Positions 54,301 to 63,110 of a stretch of 64,000 nucleotides of DNA are shown here, piece after piece. Each line of letters begins with the position of its first letter. The stretch's first letter is position 1. This DNA comes from Bacteroidota bacterium (GTDB lineage Bacteria > Bacteroidota > Bacteroidia > Chitinophagales > Saprospiraceae). Location of the stretch: positions 1-64,000 of the forward strand of contig CAUJDW010000110.1 in assembly GCA_963169455.1 (NCBI GenBank). Reading direction: 5' to 3'. The position numbers and the translations under genes are program-made. Under the pieces are notes generated by a model that saw nothing but the letters and a program-made list of their open reading frames with translations, was not told the DNA's origin and made no database searches.

Positions 54301-54726
54301 TTCGCCGAAATGGCCGCCCGGCAGGCGGCTCTGCGAAAGGCAATGCAGGAGAAACAGAAAAAGCTGCAGGAAAAAGGAAAAGGCAGCAAAGAGCTGCAGG
54401 ATATCCTTGACGGAATGGACAAAACGGAAACCGAGCTGGTCAATAAACAGTTGACTAATGAAATGCTCAAAAGGCAACAGGAAATCCTGACCCGCCTGCT
54501 GGAACATGAACAGGCCGAACGCGAAAGGGAATATGACCAGAAGCGAAAATCCGAACAGGCCAACCAGCAGGAACGCCGGATGCCGCCTTCCCTGGAAGAA
54601 TATATCAAAAAACGGGAAGCGGAAATTGATATGTACAAAACCGTTTCCCCCTCCCTGAAACCCTACTATAAAACCCTCGTCGACGAATACTTCAAATCCC
54701 TGAAGTCGGCGCCGGCCGGTAATTAA
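51385..54726 (+). CDS. DUF4175-family large membrane protein
   Basis: A 1113-residue protein of the DUF4175 family, found throughout Bacteroidota. Two N-terminal transmembrane helices lie at about 25-75, and a third at about 155-180 (LRYALPPLFLLVIILFVNANLI). An extended extracytoplasmic domain runs to about 500. A very long Glu/Gln/Lys-rich coiled coil (about 510-880) and a Met/Gln-rich tail follow. The function is unknown; the envelope position and coiled coil suggest a structural role or a role in sensing envelope state. It is followed by a terminator, then rsbW and ybeY. Confidence 0.88.
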   Translation: MVTYDNYRLLVEKLDQFIRKYYINQVIRGALYSIGSLLLLFLAMSLAEHYFYFSSGVRKAMLFSFVGLSLMALAFWVLAPLLHYFRLGKVISHEQAAQIIGNHFSNVKDKLLNILQLKNQADSAANRELILASIDQKSEEIKLVPFKNAIDLSSNKRYLRYALPPLFLLVIILFVNANLITDSTTRIINNNKDFTRPAPFTFVVQEDALSVVQFEDFPLTVKVEGDILPSEAFISVDNYQYRLTREAPGLFSYRFSNVQKDVGFRLFSAGVESPKYTLDVLEKPNVLGFDVKLDYPAYTQRRDEELSSVGDLVVPAGTNIDWVFNALNTDAISLRFSGAAKEVDATRFSDGLFTFKKRAVKDEGYKLFISNNNLPRADSISYTISVIPDLYPSIKAEKFQDSTDLKMLYFVGDASDDYGLLSLSFNYRVRKANGKQGELKQVKMNKADGKQIQFDYAFDLNELQLAPGDEVSYYFEVFDNDGVNGSKPARTSLMVYAMPTKEEFEAMAEQNDEKIKDNLEKSLQEARKIQEEMKRMREKLLQEKDLDWQTRKELEKLLERQKELQNQIEQARQAFEENRKNQEEFTETDENILQKQEQIQKLMDELMSEEMRELMQKIEDLLQELGKDEAMEMMEDMEMSDEELESELDRMLELFKQLELEQEVQDAIDKLQELAKEQEALSEETEEGEKKQEELQQKQEEIDEKFQDIKEKMDKIEEKNEELERPRELGDREEQLEDIQQDINKSQQQLQQQQNNKASQSQKKASQKMKDMAEAMAMMMQSGDMEQMEEDMKALRQLLENLVGLSFGQEALVESFNQAEINTPRYVELVQQQFKLKDDFRLIEDSLQALSKRVFQIESFVTEKVTEIKSNMKTSLEDLEERRKPQASEHQQRAMKNVNDLALMLSEVMNQMQQQMSGMMAGNQMCNKPGGQGQSGKVPQDKISQGQEGLNQQMQRLRERMEKGMGGPSSKEFAEMAARQAALRKAMQEKQKKLQEKGKGSKELQDILDGMDKTETELVNKQLTNEMLKRQQEILTRLLEHEQAEREREYDQKRKSEQANQQERRMPPSLEEYIKKREAEIDMYKTVSPSLKPYYKTLVDEYFKSLKSAPAGN

Positions 54727-54731
54727 ACCTG

Positions 54732-54769
54732 AAGGCAGGCAGGGCGCAAAATGGGCCCTGCCTGCCTTT
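54732..54769 (+). terminator. Hairpin after the DUF4175 gene
   Basis: AAGGCAGGCAGGGC (54732-54745) pairs perfectly with GCCCTGCCTGCCTT (54755-54768) around a 9-nt loop. The T run is short, so termination may be partial. Confidence 0.65.
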
Positions 54770-54845
54770 CCCCTGCACCTCCAACCCTTAATGGTACTTG
54801 CATGTTAAATGAAATTCAAGTAAATTTCACATCGCGTGAAATAAA

Positions 54846-55250
54846 ATGAGTTCAGAGCCTATTATGCTAAAGCTTTCCTCAGACCCCAGGAATATTGCCC
54901 TGGTTGAATCGCTGGTTGAGCAGGTTGTCGAAAGATACAAACTCAGCCCCGATGTGTATGGCAATATCCTGATCAGCCTTACGGAGGCGGTAAACAACGC
55001 CATCATCCACGGCAACTGCAACGACCAGTCCAAAACGGTGCAGATTCAGTTTCGCCGCCGCAAAGGCTGCCTCGCCGTAAGGGTTTCCGATGAAGGAAGG
55101 GGCTTCGACCCCTGTAATATCCCCGATCCTACTGCCCCGGAGAACCTTATGAAAATCGGCGGCCGCGGGGTATTCCTCATGCACCAGCTTTCCGACGCCG
55201 TCGAATTTCACAACAACGGAAGCACCGTTGAGATGCAGTTTAAAATATGA
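54846..55250 (+). CDS. RsbW-type anti-sigma serine kinase/ATP-binding protein
   Basis: A 134-residue GHKL ATPase of the RsbW/SpoIIAB type. The N-box EAVNNAIIHGN, the G1 motif DEGRGFD and the G2 motif GGRGVFLM are all present. RsbW kinases bind sigma factors and phosphorylate anti-anti-sigma factors; in Bacteroidota the target sigma factor is usually not known. The SpoIIE phosphatase at 31177 could act in the same circuit. Its stop overlaps the ybeY start by 4 bp (ATGA), as often seen in this phylum. Confidence 0.9.
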   Translation: MSSEPIMLKLSSDPRNIALVESLVEQVVERYKLSPDVYGNILISLTEAVNNAIIHGNCNDQSKTVQIQFRRRKGCLAVRVSDEGRGFDPCNIPDPTAPENLMKIGGRGVFLMHQLSDAVEFHNNGSTVEMQFKI

Positions 55251-55705
55251 TGGATTTCGAAAATGACTGGCGGGAAGAGGAAGAATTTCCCGTTTCCTTC
55301 CACACCGAAGATATCGATTTTGAGCTTCAGAACCCGGAAGCAGTAGCCCAGTGGGTACAGGCTTTCCTGGAGCGGGAAGGCAAACAGCTCCACCAACTCA
55401 CCTATATCTTCTGCAGCGACGAATACCTCTACGAGATCAACCAGGAGTATCTCGGGCATGACACCTATACGGATATCATCACCTTCCCCTATGCCAGCCC
55501 TCCGCTCATCGAAGGCGATTTGTTCATCAGCGTCGAACGGGTTCAGGAAAACGCACGGAACCTGGGGCTTCCTTTTGAACAGGAACTTCGGCGCGTTATG
55601 ATACACGGCGTGCTGCACCTCTGCGGGTACTCCGACAAATCCCCCGGGGAAGCAGCGCTCATGCGGGGAAAGGAGGACGAAGCCCTGGGCTCTTGGAGGG
55701 AATAG
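55247..55705 (+). CDS. ybeY: Endoribonuclease YbeY (rRNA maturation)
   Basis: A 152-residue YbeY metalloendoribonuclease involved in 16S rRNA 3'-end maturation and ribosome quality control. The zinc motif starts HGVLHLCGYSDKSPGEAALM, with the first two histidines (HxxxH) intact. In the third ligand position the canonical GYDH is replaced by GYSDK, a substitution frequent in Bacteroidota, where Asp may replace His. The start is fixed by the 4-bp overlap with rsbW. It is followed by a 169-bp gap before thrA. Confidence 0.92.
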   Translation: MMDFENDWREEEEFPVSFHTEDIDFELQNPEAVAQWVQAFLEREGKQLHQLTYIFCSDEYLYEINQEYLGHDTYTDIITFPYASPPLIEGDLFISVERVQENARNLGLPFEQELRRVMIHGVLHLCGYSDKSPGEAALMRGKEDEALGSWRE

Positions 55706-55804
55706 CGGTTGAACGGTGCACTGCAAAGCCTTTCTTTTTCATTATCAACACATAAGCGCGCATAAATTCCAGAGGGAAAATATCCACAATTCCTAAAACC
55801 AGCC

Positions 55805-55812
55805 TACTTTTG
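55805..55812 (+). promoter_or_regulatory. Probable -7 element of the thr operon
   Basis: TACTTTTG, a full TAnnTTTG match, about 63 bp before the thrA ATG. A good -33 TTG is not visible. No threonine-rich leader peptide was seen in the leader. Confidence 0.4.
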
Positions 55813-55874
55813 CACATTCGAACCAGATAGCCCTGCGTCAGCCCTGGCCAACCTGAACAAAAATTTCGGGAAAA

Positions 55875-58331
55875 ATGAAAGTGTTGAAATTTGGCGGTTC
55901 CTCCGTGGCTAAACCGGAGCGCATCCGCGGTATCGTCGATATCCTGAAAGGGTATTACACGAAAGGAGAAAAATTTACGGTCGTTTTCTCTGCATTCGGT
56001 GGCGTGACCGACGCACTGATAGAAATGAGCGCTCTCGCTGCCAGGGGCGATGAATCCTACCAGAGCCGGTTCGATGCATTCAGCCAGCGGCATATCCAGG
56101 CAGCCGAAGGCCTCCTCGAAGGGGAATACCTCCGGGCTGCCCTGCCTGAACTGCAGCGCAACCACGATGTTCTGAAAAACCTGTTGTACGGCATATTCCT
56201 GGTTAGGGAAGCCTCCCCCAGAACGATGGACTATGTGCTAAGCTTCGGAGAGCGCAATTCGGCTTTTCTCATCTCCCATGTGCTCAGGCAAAGCGGCATC
56301 AATGCGGCCTATCTCGATGCCCGCAAGGTCATTAAAACGGATAAGTCCTTTGGTTCCGCAAAGGTCGATTTCAGCCAGACCTACGAGAAAATCCGGGAGC
56401 ATTATTCTCAAAGCCCTGAAATTCAAGTAGTTACGGGTTTTATCGGATCGACGAAAGGCGGGCTGACGACTACGCTTGGGCGGGGTGGATCAGATTATAC
56501 GGCCTCTATTCTTGCAGCCGGCCTTGGCGCCAGCGTGATCGAGATATGGACGGATGTCGACGGCGTTCTGACGGCCGACCCCCGCAAGGTGAAGCGGGCT
56601 TTTACCATCCCGGCCATGACCTACTCGGAGGCCATGGAAATGTCGCATTTCGGGGCAAAGGTCATCTACCCGCCTACACTCCAGCCGGCCCTGGCGCACA
56701 ACATCCCGCTTTATATTAAGAATACCTTCAATCCCTCTTTTGAAGGCACCTATATCTCCCATCAGGCGGAGCCTGATGCACATGCAGTAAAGGGCATTTC
56801 ATCAATCAGCCACGTAGCTTTGCTCACCCTGTCGGGCAGCGGCCTGTTCGGGGTGCCGGGCATAGCCGGCCGTTTGTTCTCCTCCCTGGCTGCCGGAGGC
56901 ATCAACGTCATCCTGATTACGCAGGGGTCATCCGAGCACTCCATCAGCTTCGCCATTCAACCCGATATGGCGGCCAAAGCCAGGCGGAGGGTGGAAGAAG
57001 AATTCGAGTACGAGATCAATATGGGCATCGTCGACCGGGTGAAGATAGAGGACGACCTTTCCGTGGTGGCCATCATCGGGGAGAATATGCGGTATCAGCC
57101 GGGTATTGCGGGGCGCCTCTTCCAGGCCCTGGGCAAGAACGGCATCAATGCGGTTGCTATCGCCCAGGGGTCTTCCGAACTGAATATCTCCGTCGTTATC
57201 AACCGGGCCGATGAGGCCAAGTCGCTCAATGCCCTGCATGAAGCTTTCTTCCTGTCCGATACCAGAGAACTGCACCTTTTTATGGTCGGGGTAGGCCTCA
57301 TCGGCAGCACCCTGATCAGGCAGATCAAAGCGCAGAGCCGGTTCCTGAAGGAAAAGCGGGGAATGGAGATCCGCATCGTCGGGCTGGCCAATAGCCGGAA
57401 GATGCTGTTCGAAGAAAGCGGAATCAGCCTGTCGGACTGGCAGGAAAAACTGGAGCAGTCAGACACGGATATGGACATTGCCATCTTCATCGGCAAAATG
57501 AAGGAGATGAATCTGTCCAACACCATTTTTGTGGACAACACCGCAAGCGAAAAGATTTCCAGTTACTATGAAACCATACTGGACTCCAGCATATCGATTT
57601 CCACACCCAACAAGATCGCTACTTCGTCGGCATATCTGCAATACCAGCGCCTGAAGGCAATAGCTGCAAAGCGGGGCGTGCAGTTTTTATATGAGACGAA
57701 CGTAGGCGCTGGCCTGCCGGTCATTTCCACCCTGAACGACCTGATCAACAGTGGCGACCGCATCCTGAAGATCGAGGGCGTGCTGTCCGGTTCGCTTTCC
57801 TTTATCTTCAATTCGTTCCGGCCCGGCGCTTCCTTCAGTGCGATCGTAAAGCAGGCCCGGGAGCTGGGTTACACCGAGCCGGACCCGCGGGCCGACCTCA
57901 ACGGCATAGATGTGCGCCGAAAGCTGATCATTCTTGCGCGTGAGACGGGCCTTGCACTGGAAGCCAAAGATGTCGGTGTGGACAATATCCTTCCAGAGGC
58001 CTGCCGGCAGGCGGAGAGTGTGGATGCTTTCTTTGAAGAACTCAGCCTGGCCGACGGCCATTTCAGTGATTTGCTCAATATAGCCGCAGCGCAGGATAAA
58101 GTCCTTCGATTTGTCGCCTGCCTGGAGAACGGGCGCGCCAGCATAGGCCTGCAGCAGGTGGATACTGCCCATCCTTTTTATGCTTTGAGCGGCAGCGATA
58201 ATATGATCATATTTACGACGGAGCGCTACAAGGACTGCCCCCTGGTGGTGCGCGGCCCGGGCGCCGGCGCCGAGGTGACAGCTGCCGGCCTTTTTGCTGA
58301 AATCATCACCATTGGAAACTTTCTGAAATAA
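55875..58331 (+). CDS. thrA: Bifunctional aspartate kinase/homoserine dehydrogenase I
   Basis: An 818-residue fusion enzyme carrying out the first and third steps from aspartate to homoserine. The N-terminal aspartokinase (about 1-290) begins MKVLKFGGSSVA and shows TTLGRGGSDYTA. Two ACT domains (about 305-460) hold the feedback threonine sites. The homoserine dehydrogenase (about 465-815) shows the Rossmann loop LFMVGVGLIGSTL and the LKIEGVLSGSLSFIF region. Length matches E. coli ThrA. Its stop codon overlaps the thrB ATG by one base (TAATG). Confidence 0.95.
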   Translation: MKVLKFGGSSVAKPERIRGIVDILKGYYTKGEKFTVVFSAFGGVTDALIEMSALAARGDESYQSRFDAFSQRHIQAAEGLLEGEYLRAALPELQRNHDVLKNLLYGIFLVREASPRTMDYVLSFGERNSAFLISHVLRQSGINAAYLDARKVIKTDKSFGSAKVDFSQTYEKIREHYSQSPEIQVVTGFIGSTKGGLTTTLGRGGSDYTASILAAGLGASVIEIWTDVDGVLTADPRKVKRAFTIPAMTYSEAMEMSHFGAKVIYPPTLQPALAHNIPLYIKNTFNPSFEGTYISHQAEPDAHAVKGISSISHVALLTLSGSGLFGVPGIAGRLFSSLAAGGINVILITQGSSEHSISFAIQPDMAAKARRRVEEEFEYEINMGIVDRVKIEDDLSVVAIIGENMRYQPGIAGRLFQALGKNGINAVAIAQGSSELNISVVINRADEAKSLNALHEAFFLSDTRELHLFMVGVGLIGSTLIRQIKAQSRFLKEKRGMEIRIVGLANSRKMLFEESGISLSDWQEKLEQSDTDMDIAIFIGKMKEMNLSNTIFVDNTASEKISSYYETILDSSISISTPNKIATSSAYLQYQRLKAIAAKRGVQFLYETNVGAGLPVISTLNDLINSGDRILKIEGVLSGSLSFIFNSFRPGASFSAIVKQARELGYTEPDPRADLNGIDVRRKLIILARETGLALEAKDVGVDNILPEACRQAESVDAFFEELSLADGHFSDLLNIAAAQDKVLRFVACLENGRASIGLQQVDTAHPFYALSGSDNMIIFTTERYKDCPLVVRGPGAGAEVTAAGLFAEIITIGNFLK

Positions 58332-59263
58332 TGAAAGCAGGAATCAAGGTTTTTGCCCCCGCGACCGTGGCCAATGTCGCGGTGGGTTTCGATATCCTGG
58401 GCTTTGCGCTGGAGCGGCCCGGAGACGAGCTCATTGCCCGGTTTTCCGACGCTCCCGGCCTGCGGATAACGAAAATAACCGGCGACCATGGGAAGCTGCC
58501 TTATGATGTTGAGAAGAATACGGCCGGCTTTGCTGCCCTGCGCCTGCTGGAGCACCTTGGGGAAAGCGGGATTGGCATTGAGCTGGAGATACACAAAAAG
58601 ATGCCCTTCGGGAGCGGGCTTGGATCCAGTGCCGCCAGCGCCGCCGCGGCGGTAGTCGCCGTAAATGAACTCTTGAAAAACCCGCTGGAGAAGCGCGAGC
58701 TGTTGCCCTTTGCCGTATTGGGAGAACAGGTTGCCGATGGAGCCTACCATGCCGACAACGTTGCGCCTTCCCTGATCGGGGGCATGGTGCTCATTCGTAA
58801 TAACCAGGAACTGGACGTGCACCGGCTATACACCCCGCAGGGTTTGTTCGCTACAGTCGTTTATCCGCACGTTGAAATACTGACCAAGGATGCCCGGGGG
58901 GTATTGAGCCCTACGGTCACTTTGCAGCAGAGTATTGAGCAATCCGGCAACCTGGCCGGTTTGATAGTGGGATTATTCACTTCCGATTTAGAGCTGATCC
59001 GGCGCTCGCTGAAGGACGTCATCATCGAACCCCAACGGGCGCGGCTGATTCCCCGTTTTTATGAAGTCAAGGAAGCCGCATTGGAAGCCGGAGCTCTTGG
59101 GTGCAGCATCTCGGGGGCGGGCCCTTCCATTTTTGCGCTTAGCGCCAATGCCGCTATTGCGGAGGAAGTGGGTGAAGCCATGAGGCGCGTTTTTGCCGAT
59201 GCAGGCATCCCCAATGATTTGTTCGTATCGCCAATCAACCAGGAAGGCGCCATAAAACTGTGA
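58331..59263 (+). CDS. thrB: Homoserine kinase
   Basis: A 310-residue GHMP-family kinase that phosphorylates L-homoserine. The ATP-binding motif PFGSGLGSSAASAAAAVVA (about residue 95) is clear, with the earlier IKVFAPATVANVAVGFDILG start and the C-terminal GCSISGAGPSIFA motif also typical. The one-base overlap with thrA and the near overlap with thrC imply translational coupling across the operon. Confidence 0.96.
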   Translation: MKAGIKVFAPATVANVAVGFDILGFALERPGDELIARFSDAPGLRITKITGDHGKLPYDVEKNTAGFAALRLLEHLGESGIGIELEIHKKMPFGSGLGSSAASAAAAVVAVNELLKNPLEKRELLPFAVLGEQVADGAYHADNVAPSLIGGMVLIRNNQELDVHRLYTPQGLFATVVYPHVEILTKDARGVLSPTVTLQQSIEQSGNLAGLIVGLFTSDLELIRRSLKDVIIEPQRARLIPRFYEVKEAALEAGALGCSISGAGPSIFALSANAAIAEEVGEAMRRVFADAGIPNDLFVSPINQEGAIKL

Positions 59264-59268
59264 GCAGT

Positions 59269-60588
59269 ATGAAACTGTACAGCACTCAAAATAAAGAGCA
59301 TACAGCCAGCCTGAAAGAGGCCGTGCTCAAAGGCCTGCCTGAGGACAAGGGCCTGTATATGCCGGTTCAGGTTCCCCGGCTCAAGCCCGATTTTTTGGCC
59401 AACCTCCGCCGGTACAGTTTTCCGGAGATTGCATATACTGTTGCCGACGCCATTTTCCAGGGCGCTATTCCGGAGGACAACCTGAAGAAAATAATAACGG
59501 AGGCCGTCAATTTTCCCGCGCCTGTGGTGCGCCTCGATGAACAAAAATACGTACTGGAGCTTTTTCACGGGCCCTCCCTGGCATTTAAGGATTTTGGCGC
59601 CCGTTTCATGGCCCAGCTTATGAGCTATTTCAACCAGGGCGAAGAAAAGGAACTGCTCATCCTCGTCGCCACATCCGGCGATACCGGGGGGGCTGTTGCC
59701 GCAGGTTTTTACCAAACCCCGGGTGTCCGGGTGGCCATCCTCTACCCTTCCGGCAAAGTATCCATGCTGCAGGAAAAACAACTGACCACCCTGGGCCATA
59801 ACATTACCGCCATCGAAGTTGACGGCGCTTTCGACGATTGCCAGGATATGGTAAAACAGGCATTTCTGGACACGGAATTAAACCGCTCCCTCAGGCTTAC
59901 TTCGGCCAACTCCATCAACATCTCCCGGCTGATACCCCAATCCTTTTATTATTTCGAAGCATTCAAGCAGCTTCCCGACGATGGGCGGCCCCTCGTTTTT
60001 TGCGTACCCAGCGGCAACTTCGGCAACCTCACCGCCGGCTTGATGGCCCAACGGATGGGGCTGCCGGCACACCATTTTATTGCCGCCACCAACGCCAACG
60101 ACGTAGTGCCCGAATACCTGGAGTCGGGGGTCTTCGCCCCGCGGCCGTCCGTCCGCACCCTGAGCAACGCTATGGACGTGGGCAACCCTTCCAATTTCGC
60201 GCGTTTGCTGGACCTTTTCGACGGGCTGCCGGAAGGTTCCACGTGGAACAATATGAAAAAGGGGATAAGCGGCTATGCTTTTACCGATGCCCAAACCCGG
60301 GAAGGGCTTGCGGAAATGGACAGGAAATACGGCTATGTAATCGACCCCCACGGCGCCGTCGGATACCTTGCATTGGAAGCTTACCAAAAATCGCACCCTG
60401 GCACAAAAGGGGTAATTCTGGAGACGGCCCACCCGTCCAAATTCCTGGAAGATGTGGAGGGCATCCTGGGGCGGGCAATTGAAGTGCCGGAGCGGCTTGC
60501 CGTCCTGGCGCAGCGGCGGAAGGAGGCTGTACAAATGCCCGCCAGTTTCTCTGCCTTTAAGTCCTGGTTAATGGAGTGGGGGGGCTGA
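59269..60588 (+). CDS. thrC: Threonine synthase
   Basis: A 439-residue PLP enzyme that converts O-phosphohomoserine to threonine. The PLP-binding Lys lies in HGPSLAFKDFGARF, and the phosphate-binding SGDTGGAVA motif follows. The ATG at 59269 is preferred; a GTG at 59260 overlapping the thrB stop is the alternative. This is the third gene of thrABC. A parS site is embedded in codons for EGSTWNNMKK (60235-60250), so the protein and DNA signals coexist. Confidence 0.95.
   Translation: MKLYSTQNKEHTASLKEAVLKGLPEDKGLYMPVQVPRLKPDFLANLRRYSFPEIAYTVADAIFQGAIPEDNLKKIITEAVNFPAPVVRLDEQKYVLELFHGPSLAFKDFGARFMAQLMSYFNQGEEKELLILVATSGDTGGAVAAGFYQTPGVRVAILYPSGKVSMLQEKQLTTLGHNITAIEVDGAFDDCQDMVKQAFLDTELNRSLRLTSANSINISRLIPQSFYYFEAFKQLPDDGRPLVFCVPSGNFGNLTAGLMAQRMGLPAHHFIAATNANDVVPEYLESGVFAPRPSVRTLSNAMDVGNPSNFARLLDLFDGLPEGSTWNNMKKGISGYAFTDAQTREGLAEMDRKYGYVIDPHGAVGYLALEAYQKSHPGTKGVILETAHPSKFLEDVEGILGRAIEVPERLAVLAQRRKEAVQMPASFSAFKSWLMEWGG
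60235..60250. other. parS-like ParB-binding site inside thrC
   Basis: GGTTCCACGTGGAACA matches the chromosomal parS palindrome TGTTnCACGTGnAACA with one outer-base difference; the 14-bp core GTTCCACGTGGAAC is exactly palindromic. It lies within the thrC coding sequence. Confidence 0.82.
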
Positions 60589-60596
60589 GCAAAGAA

Positions 60597-60612
60597 TGTT
60601 CCACGTGGAACA
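60597..60612. other. parS site just downstream of thrC
   Basis: TGTTCCACGTGGAACA is a perfect 16-bp palindrome identical to the strong parS form used in several bacteria. Flanking AA and TT extend the dyad to 20 bp (60595-60614). It begins 9 bp after the thrC stop. Confidence 0.92.
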
Positions 60613-60730
60613 TTTTGAGCTGAACTATTTTCACCTGAATGGGTTTGTTTTTCAACAGGGCCGGTTTGCTCCGGGAAGGTATTTCTTTTTGTAACTTAAG
60701 CACTTTATTGAACACCAAAAACAGAATGCC

Positions 60731-63079
60731 ATGTTTAAAAAGCAGCTAATGCTACTCGTTTGCCTGTGGGTGGCCATGGGCGGGCTGATGGCTCAGGAAT
60801 CACCCGGAGCGGCTGAGAAGTTCGCTCAGTTGTATGAAGCGTTGCCTACGCCCAATGTTTACCGGACAGCTGCCGGGGCGCCGGGGCACATGTATTGGCA
60901 GCAAAAAGCGGACTACAAAATATCCGTCGAGCTGGATGATGACAAGCAGCGGATTTACGGCGAAGAAACCATTACCTACCACAACAACTCCCCCGACCCA
61001 CTGGAGTATCTCTGGGTTCAGCTGGAACAGAATATCTGGGCGAAGGATTCGGATACCTACAAAACCCAAACCAACAAAATGGAAGAACGGATGAGCCTCC
61101 GGGAGTTGGAGGCCTTGAGCCCTTCCTTCGACGGCGGGTTTAAACTGGAATACGTCCGGGATATGAATGGGAAAGATCTGCCTTATGCAGTGGTAAAGAC
61201 CATGATGCGGGTCGATATGCCCGGGCCTCTTCAGCCGGGCGGACAGTTCAGCTTCCAGGTCAAATGGTGGTACAATATCAATGACCGGATGAAAATAGGA
61301 GGGCGCTCGGGTTATGAATACTTTCCGGAAGATGATAACTACCTGTACACTATTGCCCAGTTCTTCCCCCGCATGGCCGTGTATAACGATGTCGACGGAT
61401 GGCAGAATAAACAGTTTCTCGGCAGGGGAGAATTTACCCTGCCTTTTGGCGATTATGAAGTGACGATCACGGCGCCTGCCGACCATTATATCGCAGCGAC
61501 GGGCAGCCTGCAGAATCCCGATAAGGTGCTTTCCCGCCGCCAGATCGAACTGCTGGAAAAAGCCAGGCAGGAGCGGAATACGCCCGTGCTGATCGTGGAT
61601 GAGAAAGAAGCCCGGGAAAATGAAAAGGAAAAATCGAAAGACAAAAAGTCCTGGAAATTTAAAGCCGAAAATGTTAGGGATTTTGCCTTCGCTTCTTCCC
61701 GGAAATTCATCTGGGACGCTATGGGCGTCGGGATGGACGATGGCAGAGTAGTGATGGCCATGTCGATGTACCCCAAAGAAGGGAACCCGCTCTGGGGGCA
61801 GTATTCCACCAAAGCTGTGGCGCATACCCTGAAGTGGTATTCCCACTATACTTTCGACTATCCTTACCCCCTGGCCTGGTCAATCAATGCCGACCGCATC
61901 GGGATGGAATACCCGATGATCAGCTTTAACTTCGGGCGCCCGGAAAAGGATGGCACCTATTCGGAAAGGACTAAATACGGAATGATCGGAGTGATCATTC
62001 ATGAGGTCGGGCACAACTTCTTCCCCATGATCGTCAATTCCGACGAAAGGCAATGGACCTGGATGGACGAAGGGCTCAACTCCTTCGTGCAGTACCTCAC
62101 CGAACAACAATGGGAACGCGATTACCCCTCCCGCCGTGGGCCGGCCTACAAAATCGTGGATTATATGGGCGGGGATAAAAACGGCATGGTTCCCATCATG
62201 ACCAACTCCGAATCGCTGCTCCAGTTTGGCAATAATGCATACGGCAAACCCGCCACCGCCCTCAACATTCTCCGGGAAACGGTTATGGGCAGGCAACTCT
62301 TCGATTACGCATTCAAAACGTACGCCAACCGCTGGAAATTCAAACATCCTTCTCCCGCCGATTTCTTCCGCACCATGGAAGACGCCTCGGCCATCGACCT
62401 CGACTGGTTCTGGCGCGGTTGGTTCTATACAACCGACCATGTCGACATTGCCCTCGAAGATGTCAAATGGTATCGCCTCGATACAAAAGACCCAGAACAG
62501 GAAAAACCGCTCGCCCGGCAGGAACGCGAAGAGGAACCCCGCTACATCTCCAGTATCCGCAATGAACAGGAAATCCGGCAAACTCAGGATGAACGCGACC
62601 CGGCCCTGCGCGATTTTTATTCCGATTACGACCCACTGGAAGTCAGCCTGCTCGATAAGGAGGATTACAGGAAATACCTCGGTAAACTGACGGACGGGGA
62701 AAAGCAAATGCTGATGGCCGGTAAGAATTATTACGAACTGAACTTCCGCAATTTGGGCGGCCTGGTAATGCCCATCATCCTCCGTTTCGAATTTGCCGAC
62801 GGCACAGCCGAAGAACACCGGATACCAGCCGAAATATGGCGGCTCAACAGCGAACAGGTGAGCAAGGTTTTTCTGACAGACAAAGAAATCCAGCGGATCA
62901 TCCTCGACCCTTACCTGGAAACGGCCGATACCGATACAGGCAATAATTACTTTCCGCCCAAACAACAGATCAGCCGTTTCGAATTGTTCAGAAAGCGGAA
63001 TGAGCGTTGGGATGAGGAAGGGGAGAACCCCATGCAGCGGGCCCGCCGGGGCAATGCCCAAAGCGGCGGAACGGATTAA
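60731..63079 (+). CDS. Second M1-family metallopeptidase (secreted)
   Basis: A 782-residue zinc peptidase. The signal peptide is MFKKQLMLLVCLWVAMGGLMAQ. The catalytic site HEVGHNFFP (His424, His428) and third ligand Glu447 (MDEGLN) keep M1 spacing, but the segment differs from the 48640 enzyme (DEGLNSFVQYL instead of NEGFANYSEY), so the two are distant relatives. A linker rich in Lys and Glu lies near 290-310. The C-terminal part contains a beta-rich domain and ends in a basic, Gly/Asn-rich tail. Length and architecture fit Bacteroidota M1 family proteins of unknown substrate. Confidence 0.9.
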   Translation: MFKKQLMLLVCLWVAMGGLMAQESPGAAEKFAQLYEALPTPNVYRTAAGAPGHMYWQQKADYKISVELDDDKQRIYGEETITYHNNSPDPLEYLWVQLEQNIWAKDSDTYKTQTNKMEERMSLRELEALSPSFDGGFKLEYVRDMNGKDLPYAVVKTMMRVDMPGPLQPGGQFSFQVKWWYNINDRMKIGGRSGYEYFPEDDNYLYTIAQFFPRMAVYNDVDGWQNKQFLGRGEFTLPFGDYEVTITAPADHYIAATGSLQNPDKVLSRRQIELLEKARQERNTPVLIVDEKEARENEKEKSKDKKSWKFKAENVRDFAFASSRKFIWDAMGVGMDDGRVVMAMSMYPKEGNPLWGQYSTKAVAHTLKWYSHYTFDYPYPLAWSINADRIGMEYPMISFNFGRPEKDGTYSERTKYGMIGVIIHEVGHNFFPMIVNSDERQWTWMDEGLNSFVQYLTEQQWERDYPSRRGPAYKIVDYMGGDKNGMVPIMTNSESLLQFGNNAYGKPATALNILRETVMGRQLFDYAFKTYANRWKFKHPSPADFFRTMEDASAIDLDWFWRGWFYTTDHVDIALEDVKWYRLDTKDPEQEKPLARQEREEEPRYISSIRNEQEIRQTQDERDPALRDFYSDYDPLEVSLLDKEDYRKYLGKLTDGEKQMLMAGKNYYELNFRNLGGLVMPIILRFEFADGTAEEHRIPAEIWRLNSEQVSKVFLTDKEIQRIILDPYLETADTDTGNNYFPPKQQISRFELFRKRNERWDEEGENPMQRARRGNAQSGGTD

Positions 63080-63110
63080 GCTTTTTTAGTGCAGAAAACA
63101 GGAGCGGCTC

